Assembly: GCA_003566335.1 (NCBI GenBank)
Contig: PXDR01000367.1
Span: 1 to 9,293, forward strand
Reading direction: 5' to 3'
Source of the DNA: Cyanobacteria bacterium T3Sed10_344R1
GTDB lineage: Bacteria > Cyanobacteriota > Cyanobacteriia > Phormidesmidales > Phormidesmidaceae
Length of the DNA: 9,293 nt
This document shows positions 1-6,081 of this stretch, piece by piece (position 1 is the first letter of the stretch; each line of letters starts with the position of its first letter). Made by a program: the position numbers and the translations under genes. Below the pieces are notes generated by a model. That model was not told where the DNA came from and made no database searches. It saw nothing but the letters and a program-made list of their open reading frames with translations.

Positions 1-613
1 AAACGCGCCAGTCAGCCCACAGCCGCCACAGTCGCCGATCCCAAATTGCCAGTGCCACCATTGCCAACCCCACTAGCACTGCCGTGTATTTGCACAGCAC
101 CGCTAGCCCCAGCAGCACCGCTGCGGCCACCAGCCAACGCCCCTGTCCCCGGACATCGGCTAAATAGCTATCAATAAAGCGCACATAGTAATAGCCCGCC
201 ATCAGGCCAAAGGTCACTAGCCAATGGTCGTGCCAAGCCATGGCTAGAAACAAGAAATAGAGTGGGGAAGAAGCTAACAGGGCCACTGTTCGTCCCAGGG
301 CCGACCGGCTCCAACTCAACGCACCCAGGGGAGCGGAGTCGCGAAACAAATAGCGGTGAATTTGACTGAAGGTGTAGATCAGCAGCAGGTTGCTGACTAG
401 GTTGGGCAGGCGCAGCACAAAATAGGAGTGCCCCAGCAGACTGAACAGTCCCTGCACCCAGGCATGGAACGGCGGATGGTCGTAGTAGGACAGCGCTAAC
501 CGCTGGCCCCACAGCCAGTAATACGCCTCATCTGGGTTAGGGAACGCGCCTAGCCAATATCCCAGCCGCAGCAGCGCCAACAGCCCCAGGATCCCGCTCA
601 GCCAGCGCCCCAT
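1..613 (-). CDS. PMT/ArnT-type membrane glycosyltransferase, N-terminal part (3' end outside window)
   Basis: This is an open frame of 204 codons that leaves the window before its stop. The protein is very hydrophobic. It carries the hallmark first periplasmic loop of the PMT_2 / dolichyl-phosphate-mannose-type family: PDEAYYWLWG at residues 27-36 (the acidic DE pair is the usual catalytic site) followed by SYYDHPP at 42-48. A GLAVLCKYTAVL segment at about 169-180 matches the family's 'KYT' helix. Family members move a sugar from a polyprenyl-phosphate donor to lipid or protein acceptors on the outer face of the membrane; the acceptor here cannot be told. I chose ATG at 613-611. An in-frame GTG at 649-647 would add 12 residues, and neither start has a convincing ribosome binding site. 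The gene lies 104 bp behind the next minus-strand gene and could be co-transcribed with it. Confidence 0.85.
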   Translation of the reverse strand, partial: MGRWLSGILGLLALLRLGYWLGAFPNPDEAYYWLWGQRLALSYYDHPPFHAWVQGLFSLLGHSYFVLRLPNLVSNLLLIYTFSQIHRYLFRDSAPLGALSWSRSALGRTVALLASSPLYFLFLAMAWHDHWLVTFGLMAGYYYVRFIDSYLADVRGQGRWLVAAAVLLGLAVLCKYTAVLVGLAMVALAIWDRRLWRLWADWRV

Positions 614-717
614 CTGTACTGTCGTGGGCCTTGTGTTTACTTTAATCACCGTCGCTGATTACCGCTGAGCTGCCCGTTTAAATTGCCTCAGCTAAATTGT
701 CGCAGCAACCCAGCCGA

Positions 718-1440
718 TTAATCGCCACTACTATCAAAAGACCCTTGGCCTAAGTCTCCCGAAGGTGACTCATCCAGGTCAAACCCAGGGCTCTCTTCGG
801 CGTCTAGGGGCATCATCAGATCTTCTCGTCCCAGATGACCGTCGGTTTCGGCTTCTAGGCCCACATCTTCAAAGGTAATGTCGGAGTCAGGTGCGGCAGG
901 GGGTTCGATGGGATCTGCGATCGCACCCAAATGGGGCACATGCTCCACCACTGGCAGCCGTGCCCCCTGTAGCCCGCGCAAAATCCGCGAAGGCGTATCT
1001 GGAAACACCACAAACAGCGGGAGGGGTTGATCGGTTCCTTCGCTGAGCAAATGCCGATAGTACGTCGGCATCAACCACTCATAGCCGCCGTCCAGCAGCA
1101 GTTCTGTCCGTCTCCAGCGACTGAGCAACTCCGAAAAATCTTCGTGAGGACGGTGGATGTAAACGCAGATTTCAACCCCGGTTTTAATCTTCCACTCCGG
1201 GTCGCACATCAAAAACACCACCTCGCAAGGCAGGGGCACCACGTCCCCTCGCTCCGCTAAGCCTTGGGACACGGCCTGCCGCACCCGCACATTGGGCAAA
1301 GGCAGCGTAATCAGACTCTCACTGGGCCGCCGCATACTGGGCAGGGTTTCCAGATAAGGGCGATACTGCTTCAGCAGCTCTAGCGCCCCCTGGTACTGGG
1401 TGCAGGTCGATAGCAGAATTTCGTAAGCGTCCTGATTCAA
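718..1440 (-). CDS. hypothetical protein with acidic C-terminal tail
   Basis: This 240-residue protein belongs to no family I recognise. Residues 1-170 look like a folded globular domain: a helical start (about 1-35), then alternating hydrophobic strands such as CEVVFLMCD (72-80), GVEICVYIH (88-96) and LPLFVVFPD (140-148). From about residue 176 the chain becomes low in complexity, rich in Asp, Glu, Pro, Ser and Gly, strongly acidic and probably disordered. There is no signal peptide or membrane segment, so it is likely cytoplasmic. The start is TTG at 1440-1438: an in-frame TGA lies 18 bp upstream and no ATG precedes residue 36, so TTG is the only start that keeps the N-terminal helix. No Shine-Dalgarno sequence is visible. 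A HIP1 octamer sits inside the gene at 917-924. A terminator at 1540-1578 separates it from the permease, so it probably has its own promoter. Confidence 0.75.
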   Translation of the reverse strand: MNQDAYEILLSTCTQYQGALELLKQYRPYLETLPSMRRPSESLITLPLPNVRVRQAVSQGLAERGDVVPLPCEVVFLMCDPEWKIKTGVEICVYIHRPHEDFSELLSRWRRTELLLDGGYEWLMPTYYRHLLSEGTDQPLPLFVVFPDTPSRILRGLQGARLPVVEHVPHLGAIADPIEPPAAPDSDITFEDVGLEAETDGHLGREDLMMPLDAEESPGFDLDESPSGDLGQGSFDSSGD

Positions 1441-1539
1441 GATGATTGAGGGGAGTCAGGGCAAGCAGTCTTGTGCCTCAATTTTAGCCAACCCATCCCC
1501 AAACCTCACCCGATCCCCAAATTCATCTGGCGGGAAAGC

Positions 1540-1578
1540 AAAAAAAAACTCCCAGGCCCCTCCAGGTGCCTTGGGAGT
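1540..1578 (-). terminator. rho-independent terminator of the ABC permease gene
   Basis: Read on the minus strand, ACTCCCAAGGC (1578-1568) pairs with GCCTGGGAGT (1557-1548), with one bulged A and a 10-nt loop. The stem is followed at once by a run of nine T (overlapping the stem's last base). It lies 110 bp past the permease stop codon and just ahead of the next minus-strand gene, so it should end the permease transcript. Confidence 0.85.
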
Positions 1579-1687
1579 ATTAATCAGGGTGCATCTACCA
1601 CTCCATCCTTCTCAGCTAAGGCGACCCATCCGGAACATTTGTCGCCGCTTGGCAAAAAAATCGGCCCCAAAATCCAGATCTCCCTAT

Positions 1688-2710
1688 TTAGCTCCGCTGG
1701 GGCTCTGCCAGCCGCAGACCTAGCAGCACCAGCACCAGCACCACAACCACCAGCAACGTCGCCAGGGCAGAGGTTCGGGGCAGGTTGGTGCTGCTGGCGT
1801 ACTCATTCAACACCATGGTGGAAAACAGCGGCAGTGGCCCCAAAATAGAGCGCCCGGCCCCTCCACCCAGAATGATCCCCGACAGCACGTCCCCGGCACT
1901 AATAATGATGCCGAACAATGCGCTATAGATGATCCCCAGTCGGCTCAGGGGCAACAGCACCCGCCAAAAGGTTTGGCCGAGGGTGGCCCCCAAGTTGCGA
2001 GAGGCTTCAATCAAGCTGGGATCAATATTGCGAATCACCAGGTACAAAATCAAAATGACGATGGGAGCCAAGTAGTGCAAGATGCCAATGCGGGTGGCCA
2101 CCTGGGTAAACACGATCTGCAGCGGTTCTTGAATGATCCCCAGCTTCAGCAGGCTGGTGTTGAGCAATCCATTGCGGTTCAAGATGGTCTGCCAAGCGTA
2201 CAGACGCAGGATGTAGCTGCTCCAAAAAGGTGCGATCGCAAGTAACAGCGCCAGCCGTTGATAGCGCTGGGGCACCAAAAACACCAGGGCGAGGGCAATG
2301 GGATAACAGAGTGCGATCGCAAGTACCGTCGTCGTACTGGCCACCCATAGAGTTTGCAACATCGCCCAGCCGTAGCGAGAGCGCCCCCAGATCTGCTGAA
2401 AAATATCGCTGTAATTGTCTAAAGAAAATCCGGGCACCGCTCGGTAATTCTCCACCGACCAAAAGCCAATCCACAGCAAAAAGATCAGCGGCAGCAAAAA
2501 AAATAGGCCGTCGTACAACAGCGCAGGAGCCAGGGCCACATACTTAATTCGTGACCCGAGGCCATCAGAGATGCGACCCAGTCGCCACCCGAGGCGATGA
2601 CGCTGCAAGTCAGGGGATGAACGCGTCGGTAGTTTCACAGCAAATCCAGATGGAATCTTGTAGCCCAGGGTAGCTTGTCTAGCCCCTGCAAAGGGGACAA
2701 GACCAGGCAT
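1688..2710 (-). CDS. ABC transporter permease, spermidine/putrescine (PotB) type
   Basis: This inner-membrane permease subunit of an ABC importer has 340 residues. About six membrane helices are visible, near residues 56-86, 118-147, 152-176, 211-227, 259-283 and 314-333. The cytoplasmic EAA loop that docks on the ATPase is clear: EASRNLGATL at 235-244, then VLLPLSRLGI at 251-260. The overall arrangement, including PFWSSYILRLYAW at 161-173, is that of PotB/PotH-like permeases for polyamines and related compounds; the real substrate is not shown. The partners (binding protein, second permease, ATPase) are not in the window, and the upstream neighbour points the other way, so they must be encoded elsewhere. 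The first ~50 residues are polar and longer than usual for the family, so translation may really begin at the in-frame GTG at codon 25. Two HIP1 octamers lie within it (2232-2239, 2313-2320). Confidence 0.88.
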   Translation of the reverse strand: MPGLVPFAGARQATLGYKIPSGFAVKLPTRSSPDLQRHRLGWRLGRISDGLGSRIKYVALAPALLYDGLFFLLPLIFLLWIGFWSVENYRAVPGFSLDNYSDIFQQIWGRSRYGWAMLQTLWVASTTTVLAIALCYPIALALVFLVPQRYQRLALLLAIAPFWSSYILRLYAWQTILNRNGLLNTSLLKLGIIQEPLQIVFTQVATRIGILHYLAPIVILILYLVIRNIDPSLIEASRNLGATLGQTFWRVLLPLSRLGIIYSALFGIIISAGDVLSGIILGGGAGRSILGPLPLFSTMVLNEYASSTNLPRTSALATLLVVVVLVLVLLGLRLAEPQRS

Positions 2711-2839
2711 AATGCCAGTGGATATCTGGCGCTACGGGCATCCCGTCAAACGGAACCACCGCCAAACAGCTCCAAATGAGGGGCTCCCTGCCTCGATTAT
2801 TTTTTGCATTATCTGTAGAGATCTAAAGCCCAGGAACTT

Positions 2840-3172
2840 GTGAAGTACTTTTTTCTGTCTGACGGCTGGACAACAGGCCGAGTTTGGGAATTTGGCGGTC
2901 TGTGGAACGAGGTCGCCTGGCAGCGCCGCCCTGATATTCAATCCCTCGATCTCTGCATCGAAGAACAAGGGGAACGCCTTTGGCTCTATCAAGTAGAAGA
3001 AGCCGTGCTGATGGTAGAAGTCAAGCCTCAAACAACCGGAACCGGCGTGCCCATTGGTCAAGTGGTGCTCAAACGGCTGATCACCGCCGAGCAAGTGATC
3101 CAACGGCTGTGCCAGGCCGAAAGTGTGTTTAATCGAGCGGAACTCAGCGCCCCGACCAATTCCCTGTCGTGA
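2840..3172 (+). CDS. small conserved-looking hypothetical protein
   Basis: This 110-residue protein starts at GTG, with AGGAA at 2832-2836 just upstream as a closely spaced ribosome binding site. No ATG gives the conserved-looking start MKYFFLSDGW. The protein is rich in Trp (five in the first 50 residues) and has a WLYQVEEAVLMVEVKP stretch at 48-63, probably two beta strands. A more helical region follows (ITAEQVIQRLCQAESVF, 81-97) and then a short polar tail. There is no signal peptide or membrane helix. I remember similar small proteins as widespread unnamed cyanobacterial proteins but cannot assign a domain. It is divergent from the permease, with 129 bp between the starts, and is followed by a tRNA gene that has its own promoter. 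The opposite strand is also open here but looks like a shadow. Confidence 0.7.
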   Translation: MKYFFLSDGWTTGRVWEFGGLWNEVAWQRRPDIQSLDLCIEEQGERLWLYQVEEAVLMVEVKPQTTGTGVPIGQVVLKRLITAEQVIQRLCQAESVFNRAELSAPTNSLS

Positions 3173-3258
3173 TCCCCGCCCCTCACTCCTTGAGGCGCTA
3201 TCCCCACACCCCCGGCATGCCCCCTGCCTCTTCGGCTACATTTTTTTAGAAAAAGAGT

Positions 3259-3288
3259 TTGACAGCGGTGTCATCCCTTGGCTATATT
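3259..3288 (+). promoter_or_regulatory. sigma70-type promoter of tRNA-Glu
   Basis: A perfect -35 box TTGACA (3259-3264) and a near-consensus -10 box TATATT (3283-3288) are separated by 18 bp. Transcription would start about 3295, a dozen bases before the mature tRNA 5' end, as expected for a strong housekeeping promoter. This is the best promoter match in the window. Confidence 0.8.
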
Positions 3289-3306
3289 CATAAATGTTCA
3301 ACGCCA

Positions 3307-3379
3307 GCCCCCATCGTCTAGAGGCCTAGGACACCTCCCTTTCACGGAGGCGACGGGGATTCGAATTCCCCTGGGGGTA
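3307..3379 (+). tRNA. tRNA-Glu (UUC)
   Basis: This is a complete 73-nt cloverleaf. The acceptor stem GCCCCCA pairs with TGGGGGT, with G1-U72 as a wobble pair, and A73 is the discriminator. The D-arm contains GTCTAGAGGCCTAGGAC. The anticodon stem CCTCC/GGAGG has loop CTTTCAC with anticodon TTC at 3341-3343. The T-arm is GGGGA/TCCCC with loop TTCGAAT. CCA is not encoded and must be added afterwards. The T-stem closes with A53-U61, and the ends carry G1-U72 and A73; these features are shared with chloroplast tRNA-Glu. In cyanobacteria and plastids this tRNA serves both translation and, through glutamyl-tRNA reductase, the first step of 5-aminolevulinate, haem and chlorophyll synthesis. That second role is known biology, not visible here. 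Confidence 0.98.
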
Positions 3380-3396
3380 TTGAACAAACTTCAGCA

Positions 3397-3430
3397 GCCT
3401 CAAGTGTTACGGCACTTGGGGCTTTTGATT
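3397..3430 (+). terminator. terminator of tRNA-Glu
   Basis: GCCTCAAGTG (3397-3406) and CACTTGGGGC (3413-3422) form a 10-bp stem with one G-T pair and a 6-nt loop, followed by TTTT and an AT-rich stretch. The T-run is short but the stem is strong. It lies 17 bp after the tRNA 3' end. Confidence 0.75.
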
Positions 3431-3431
3431 A

Positions 3432-3453
3432 TCTAGACAATTTCTAGACAATT
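3432..3453. repeat. tandem 11-bp direct repeat TCTAGACAATT x2
   Basis: Two perfect, adjoining copies of TCTAGACAATT occupy 3432-3442 and 3443-3453, followed by TTT. They lie immediately after the tRNA-Glu terminator, at the start of a repeat-rich 130-bp spacer. Confidence 0.9.
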
Positions 3454-3485
3454 TTTCGCTCAGGCCGGAAACAGGACGCTCAAGT

Positions 3486-3560
3486 AGGCCACAAATTAGG
3501 CAGTGTTTAGCTGGGGTCAAAAACAGGCCACCTAATTAGGGCGCAAATTTAGGCCACAAA
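3486..3560. repeat. degenerate short repeats with core AGGCCAC / AATTAGG
   Basis: AGGCCAC occurs three times (3486, 3525, 3551), at spacings of 39 and 26 bp, both multiples of 13. The first two copies are each followed by an AATTAGG element (AGGCCACAAATTAGG and AGGCCACCTAATTAGG). A further AAATTTAGG precedes the third copy. The second copy contains the perfect palindrome CCTAATTAGG (3531-3540). A weaker AGGCCGG lies at 3462. The cluster sits in the non-coding gap between the tRNA terminator and the SUI1-like gene. Clustered short sites like these could be protein binding sites, a decayed mobile-element end next to a tRNA, or local slippage; the sequence does not decide. Confidence 0.6.
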
Positions 3561-3575
3561 CAATGACCCACGCTG

Positions 3576-3914
3576 TTATCCCAGATTGGCTTTGTAACCC
3601 TTAGCCCGCAACAGCTCTAGCAGCTTAGTGGCGTGATCCCCTTGGATTTCAACCGTGTTATCTCGCACCGTACCCCCGGTGCCACACTGAGCCTTCAGCT
3701 GTTTTGCCAGGGTCGCTAAGGTGTCTGGAGCCTGCTGAAAGCCGGAGATGATCGTCACGGTTTTGCCTTTGCGGCCTTTGCGAGAAGCCTGAATCCGCAA
3801 ATCCTGTTGACTAGGGGCTAGGTCAGGCACCCCCCGTTCAAACGCATCGGAACGGCTGCCAAACTCGGTGTAGACCCGCCGATTTTTTCCGCTTCCGCCA
3901 GATTTAGAGGCCAT
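3576..3914 (-). CDS. SUI1/eIF1-like translation initiation factor (YciH family)
   Basis: This is a 112-residue protein. Residues 38-112 form a SUI1 domain: the basic loop SRKGRKGKTVTIISGF (44-59), then LKAQCGTGGTVRDNTVEIQG (73-92) and the closing KGYKANLG (105-112). The first ~37 residues are a polar, probably flexible tail rich in Ser, Gly, Arg and Lys, and the length is normal for bacterial YciH. Eukaryotic eIF1 keeps start-codon selection accurate on the small ribosomal subunit. Bacterial homologues are thought to act on initiation in a similar way, but their role is not well settled. The start is ATG at 3914-3912. The gene is divergent from holA, with 153 bp between them. An AT-rich minus-strand TAAAAT (3963-3958) could be its -10 box, but no good -35 accompanies it. 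Confidence 0.92.
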   Translation of the reverse strand: MASKSGGSGKNRRVYTEFGSRSDAFERGVPDLAPSQQDLRIQASRKGRKGKTVTIISGFQQAPDTLATLAKQLKAQCGTGGTVRDNTVEIQGDHATKLLELLRAKGYKANLG

Positions 3915-4009
3915 AGATTACTTAAAGATAGGTCGGGGCAATTGCCTGCAGCTTACTATTTTATGATCGGCGTTAGCGTGCCGGAAGCGGCCCCGCTGCG
4001 ACCCTTTAC

Positions 4010-4036
4010 CATCACAGGTTTGGCGCATCACAGGTT
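4010..4036. repeat. 11-bp direct repeat CATCACAGGTT upstream of holA
   Basis: CATCACAGGTT occurs at 4010-4020 and again at 4026-4036, with a 5-bp gap, so the copies start 16 bp apart. The pair ends 31 bp before the holA start codon, in the gap shared with the divergent SUI1-like gene. It could be a two-site operator or a slippage duplication. Confidence 0.65.
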
Positions 4037-4067
4037 GAGTTACGACCCAGGTTCCTTCATTTGACCC

Positions 4068-5042
4068 ATGCCCATTTATTTTTACTGGGGAGAAGACGAC
4101 TTCCGCCTGACTCAGGCAGTCAGCGAACTGCGCGATCGCACCCTAGACCCCGCCTGGGCCAGCTTTAATTTCGACAAAATCCCGGCAGACCAAGCGGACA
4201 GCGTGATGACCGCCCTCAACCAAGCCATGACGCCCCCCTTTGGTTTAGGCCAGCGGTTGGTTTGGCTCCAAGACACCAGCCTGTTCCAGCGTTGTAGCGC
4301 TGAGGTGCTGAAGGAACTGGAGCGCACCCTACCCAACCTGCCAGAAACCACCGTGCTGCTGTTCACAAGCACTAGCAAGCCAGATGGACGGCTAAAATCC
4401 ACCAAGCTGATGCAGCGCCACAGCACCGTCAAGGATTTTTCCTCTATTCCCCCCTGGAAAACAGACTTAATCGCCAAGCAGGTCAAAGACATGGCAGCGG
4501 CGGCTCAACTTACCCTGACCTCAGGGGCAGCAGAGCGTCTAGCCGAGGCAGTCGGCAACCAAACTCGACAACTCCATACCGAGCTGGAGAAGCTGGCCCT
4601 CTACCGACCAGGACAGCCGATTGACGTTGAGGCCGTGGACAGCCTGGTTTCCCGCACCACGCAAAACAGCCTGCAGTTGGCTGATGCGCTGCGCCAGGGG
4701 AAAACGGCCAGCGCCCTCGCTCTTGGTCACGATTTGCTGCTGCACAATGAACCGGCGCTGCGCATTGTGGCCACCCTGGTTGGCAAATTTCGCGGTTGGC
4801 TATGGGTGAAGCTGATGATGGAGTTGGGCGAGCGAGATGAACGGGCCATTGCCCAAGCCGCCGACATCAGTAACCCCAAACGAGTTTATTTTGTGCAGAA
4901 AGAAGTTCGGCCTCTCTCTCTCAAGGCACTTCAGCAGACCCTGCCCCTGCTGTTAGACTTAGAGGCCGGACTAAAGCGAGGGGCTGATGAACAGTCACTC
5001 TTGCAAACTAAGCTGATCGAAATTAGTCTACTTTTTCGCTGA
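4068..5042 (+). CDS. holA: DNA polymerase III delta subunit
   Basis: This 324-residue protein is close to the usual length for HolA. Delta is the clamp-opening subunit of the clamp-loader complex (with gamma/tau and delta') that loads the beta sliding clamp at primed sites during replication. The N-terminal AAA+-like domain opens with PIYFYWGEDDFRLTQAV (2-18), the degenerate nucleotide-site region typical of delta, which does not hydrolyse ATP. Next come LVWLQDTSLF (65-74) and TTVLLFTSTSKPDGRLKSTK (94-113), a typical delta segment. The middle (about 140-200) is helical with LHTELEKLALY. The C-terminal collar domain has SLQLADALRQGKTASALAL followed by LLLHNEPALRIVATL and ends in ELQ-type helices. 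ATG at 4068 is used; no strong ribosome binding site is visible. It is a single gene in this window. A HIP1 site lies at 4132-4139. Confidence 0.94.
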   Translation: MPIYFYWGEDDFRLTQAVSELRDRTLDPAWASFNFDKIPADQADSVMTALNQAMTPPFGLGQRLVWLQDTSLFQRCSAEVLKELERTLPNLPETTVLLFTSTSKPDGRLKSTKLMQRHSTVKDFSSIPPWKTDLIAKQVKDMAAAAQLTLTSGAAERLAEAVGNQTRQLHTELEKLALYRPGQPIDVEAVDSLVSRTTQNSLQLADALRQGKTASALALGHDLLLHNEPALRIVATLVGKFRGWLWVKLMMELGERDERAIAQAADISNPKRVYFVQKEVRPLSLKALQQTLPLLLDLEAGLKRGADEQSLLQTKLIEISLLFR

Positions 5043-5520
5043 AAGGCTGTTTCATAACATGGCGAAAAAAGAATGGTGAAAGCGAGGCAGAAACGAGCTG
5101 ATGGCTTACCCGAGCCTCTCAAAGGGATCGCGGCAAGTCAGGGGCACCGTCAGGGAGCACAGCGGCAGTGTAAAGACAGGATGGTTTAACGGGTTGACCT
5201 GGAACTTTTAAGCCTCAGTTCAGCTCTCTAAAGAGTGGTCTACTAGCTCTGGGTAATCTAAAGCCACCTAGTACAAAACGTGGGGAAACCTACCGATAGT
5301 TCCAGGGCAGCCTTGCCCGCTTGAGTCCGAATCTATCTGCAATCCTTCGCTCTGTCTGTTAACGTCTGCACTGTTTCTGATGCTGACTCAGTAAAATGCT
5401 GGGGAGCAGCCGGGGCAGCTTGGTTCCTTGTCAGACAACCTTTAACTAGTAACTAGACTGGTTGCGGTTGGGGGATATGAATTTGCCTGAGTTACTGGCC
5501 TATTGATTGGCGCGATAATT
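5043..5520. other. 478-bp gene-free region between holA and the DUF4168 gene
   Basis: I see no convincing reading frame or clear terminator here. It holds a long-range inverted repeat (5198-5306) with a small hairpin directly behind it, listed separately. It also has a tandem TAACTAG pair (5443-5449, 5450-5456), and a possible -10 box TATGAA at about 5476-5481 for the downstream DUF4168-obg pair, without a good -35. A weak GAGGC/GCCTC pairing lies at 5084-5118. The length suggests a long 5' leader or a small RNA gene. Confidence 0.6.
5198..5318 (+). ncRNA. candidate structured RNA (long-range stem plus hairpin)
   Basis: CCTGGAACT (5198-5206) and AGTTCCAGG (5298-5306) are perfect 9-bp complements enclosing 91 nt. 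Inside, TACTAG (5240-5245) can pair with CTAGTA (5267-5272). Overlapping the closing strand is a compact hairpin, GGGCA-GCCT-TGCCC (5305-5318). A nested closing stem with inner stems is the shape of many small RNAs and leaders. However, no T-run follows, no good promoter precedes it, and the motifs do not match RNase P RNA, tmRNA, SRP RNA or a riboswitch known to me. The strand is assumed from the flanking genes. It may equally be a chance fold. Confidence 0.25.
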
Positions 5521-6081
5521 ATGACCCTGACAACTCTCCCTATTCGGTTCTTTCATCGCTTAAGTTTGGCCCTATTCGGTCTGGTGTTGACCACAGGGGT
5601 GGCCGCTTTTTCGCCGCCTAGCGCAGTAGTCGCTGCCGCCTATGCCCAGACGACCGTCACCGAGGCAGAAGCCACCAGCTACGCCCGGGCCGTACTAGAA
5701 ATGGAAGGCCCCCGCACCCAGGCCCACACCGAAATCAAAAATTTGCTGATGGCTCAAAACCTTGACCAGAGCAATGTTTCGATGCGGTGCGACAATGTAA
5801 ATGCGGCGGTGTCTGATCTGCCGCGAAACGTGCGATCGCAGGCCCGCACCATTCTGACCAGCTACTGTGAAGAAGCCCGGCGGATTGTGTTGCGCAATAA
5901 CCTGCGTCTAGAGCAGTTCAACGCCATCACAGCGGCCCATCGCCAAGACCCAGCCCTGGCCGATCGCATCCAGCAAATTATGCTGGAACTACAGCAGCAG
6001 TCTACTAACCTGCCTGCATTACCTGACTACGCCTTTTCTCTGCCCGGTGCCCTGCCCCTAATCGCCCATGCAATTTATTGA
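5521..6081 (+). CDS. exported DUF4168-family protein
   Basis: This 186-residue protein has a clear signal peptide: basic start (RFFHR), hydrophobic core LSLALFGLVLTTGVAAF (14-30) and a likely cut after AYA (40-42). The mature part begins TTVTEAEATSYARAVLEME and continues with NVRSQARTILTSYCEEARRIV (103-123) and LEQFNAITAAHRQDPALADRIQQ (130-152). This follows the DUF4168 pattern found in cyanobacterial periplasmic proteins of unknown function. Two cysteines (90 and 116) could form a disulfide. I chose ATG at 5521; the frame also has a TTG at 5503 that would add six residues before the signal peptide. Its last 14 bp overlap the start of obg, so the two are very likely co-transcribed and translationally coupled. 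The extreme C-terminus (LPDYAFSLPGALPLIAHAIY) is mildly hydrophobic. A HIP1 site lies at 5832-5839. Confidence 0.85.
   Translation: MTLTTLPIRFFHRLSLALFGLVLTTGVAAFSPPSAVVAAAYAQTTVTEAEATSYARAVLEMEGPRTQAHTEIKNLLMAQNLDQSNVSMRCDNVNAAVSDLPRNVRSQARTILTSYCEEARRIVLRNNLRLEQFNAITAAHRQDPALADRIQQIMLELQQQSTNLPALPDYAFSLPGALPLIAHAIY

Noticed and set aside
171..512. Open minus-strand frame of 113 codons
   Set aside because: It is a shadow. The minus-strand frame that runs off the window edge encodes a clear PMT-type glycosyltransferase over the same bases.
1720..1760. Trinucleotide-like repeat in the permease 3' end
   Set aside because: It is explained by codons for a Val/Leu-rich last membrane helix.
2022..2474. 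Second minus-strand frame inside the permease gene
   Set aside because: It is out of frame with the recognised permease and carries no domain.
2732..3103. Minus-strand frame of 123 codons opposite the small hypothetical gene
   Set aside because: Its product is His/Cys-rich and unlike a natural protein, and the plus-strand product looks conserved and has a plausible ribosome binding site.
3173..3258. Terminator of the small hypothetical gene (CCTCA/TGAGG at 3181-3195 and a T-run at 3241)
   Set aside because: The 5-bp hairpin and the T-run are about 45 bp apart and do not form one terminator.
3432..3564. CRISPR array
   Set aside because: The repeats are too short, degenerate and close together, with no regular repeat-spacer pattern and no cas genes.
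5198..5318. Assignment as RNase P RNA, tmRNA, SRP RNA or cobalamin riboswitch
   Set aside because: None of their conserved cores could be found, for example the RNase P GAGGAAAGUCC-type block or the cobalamin-box pattern.
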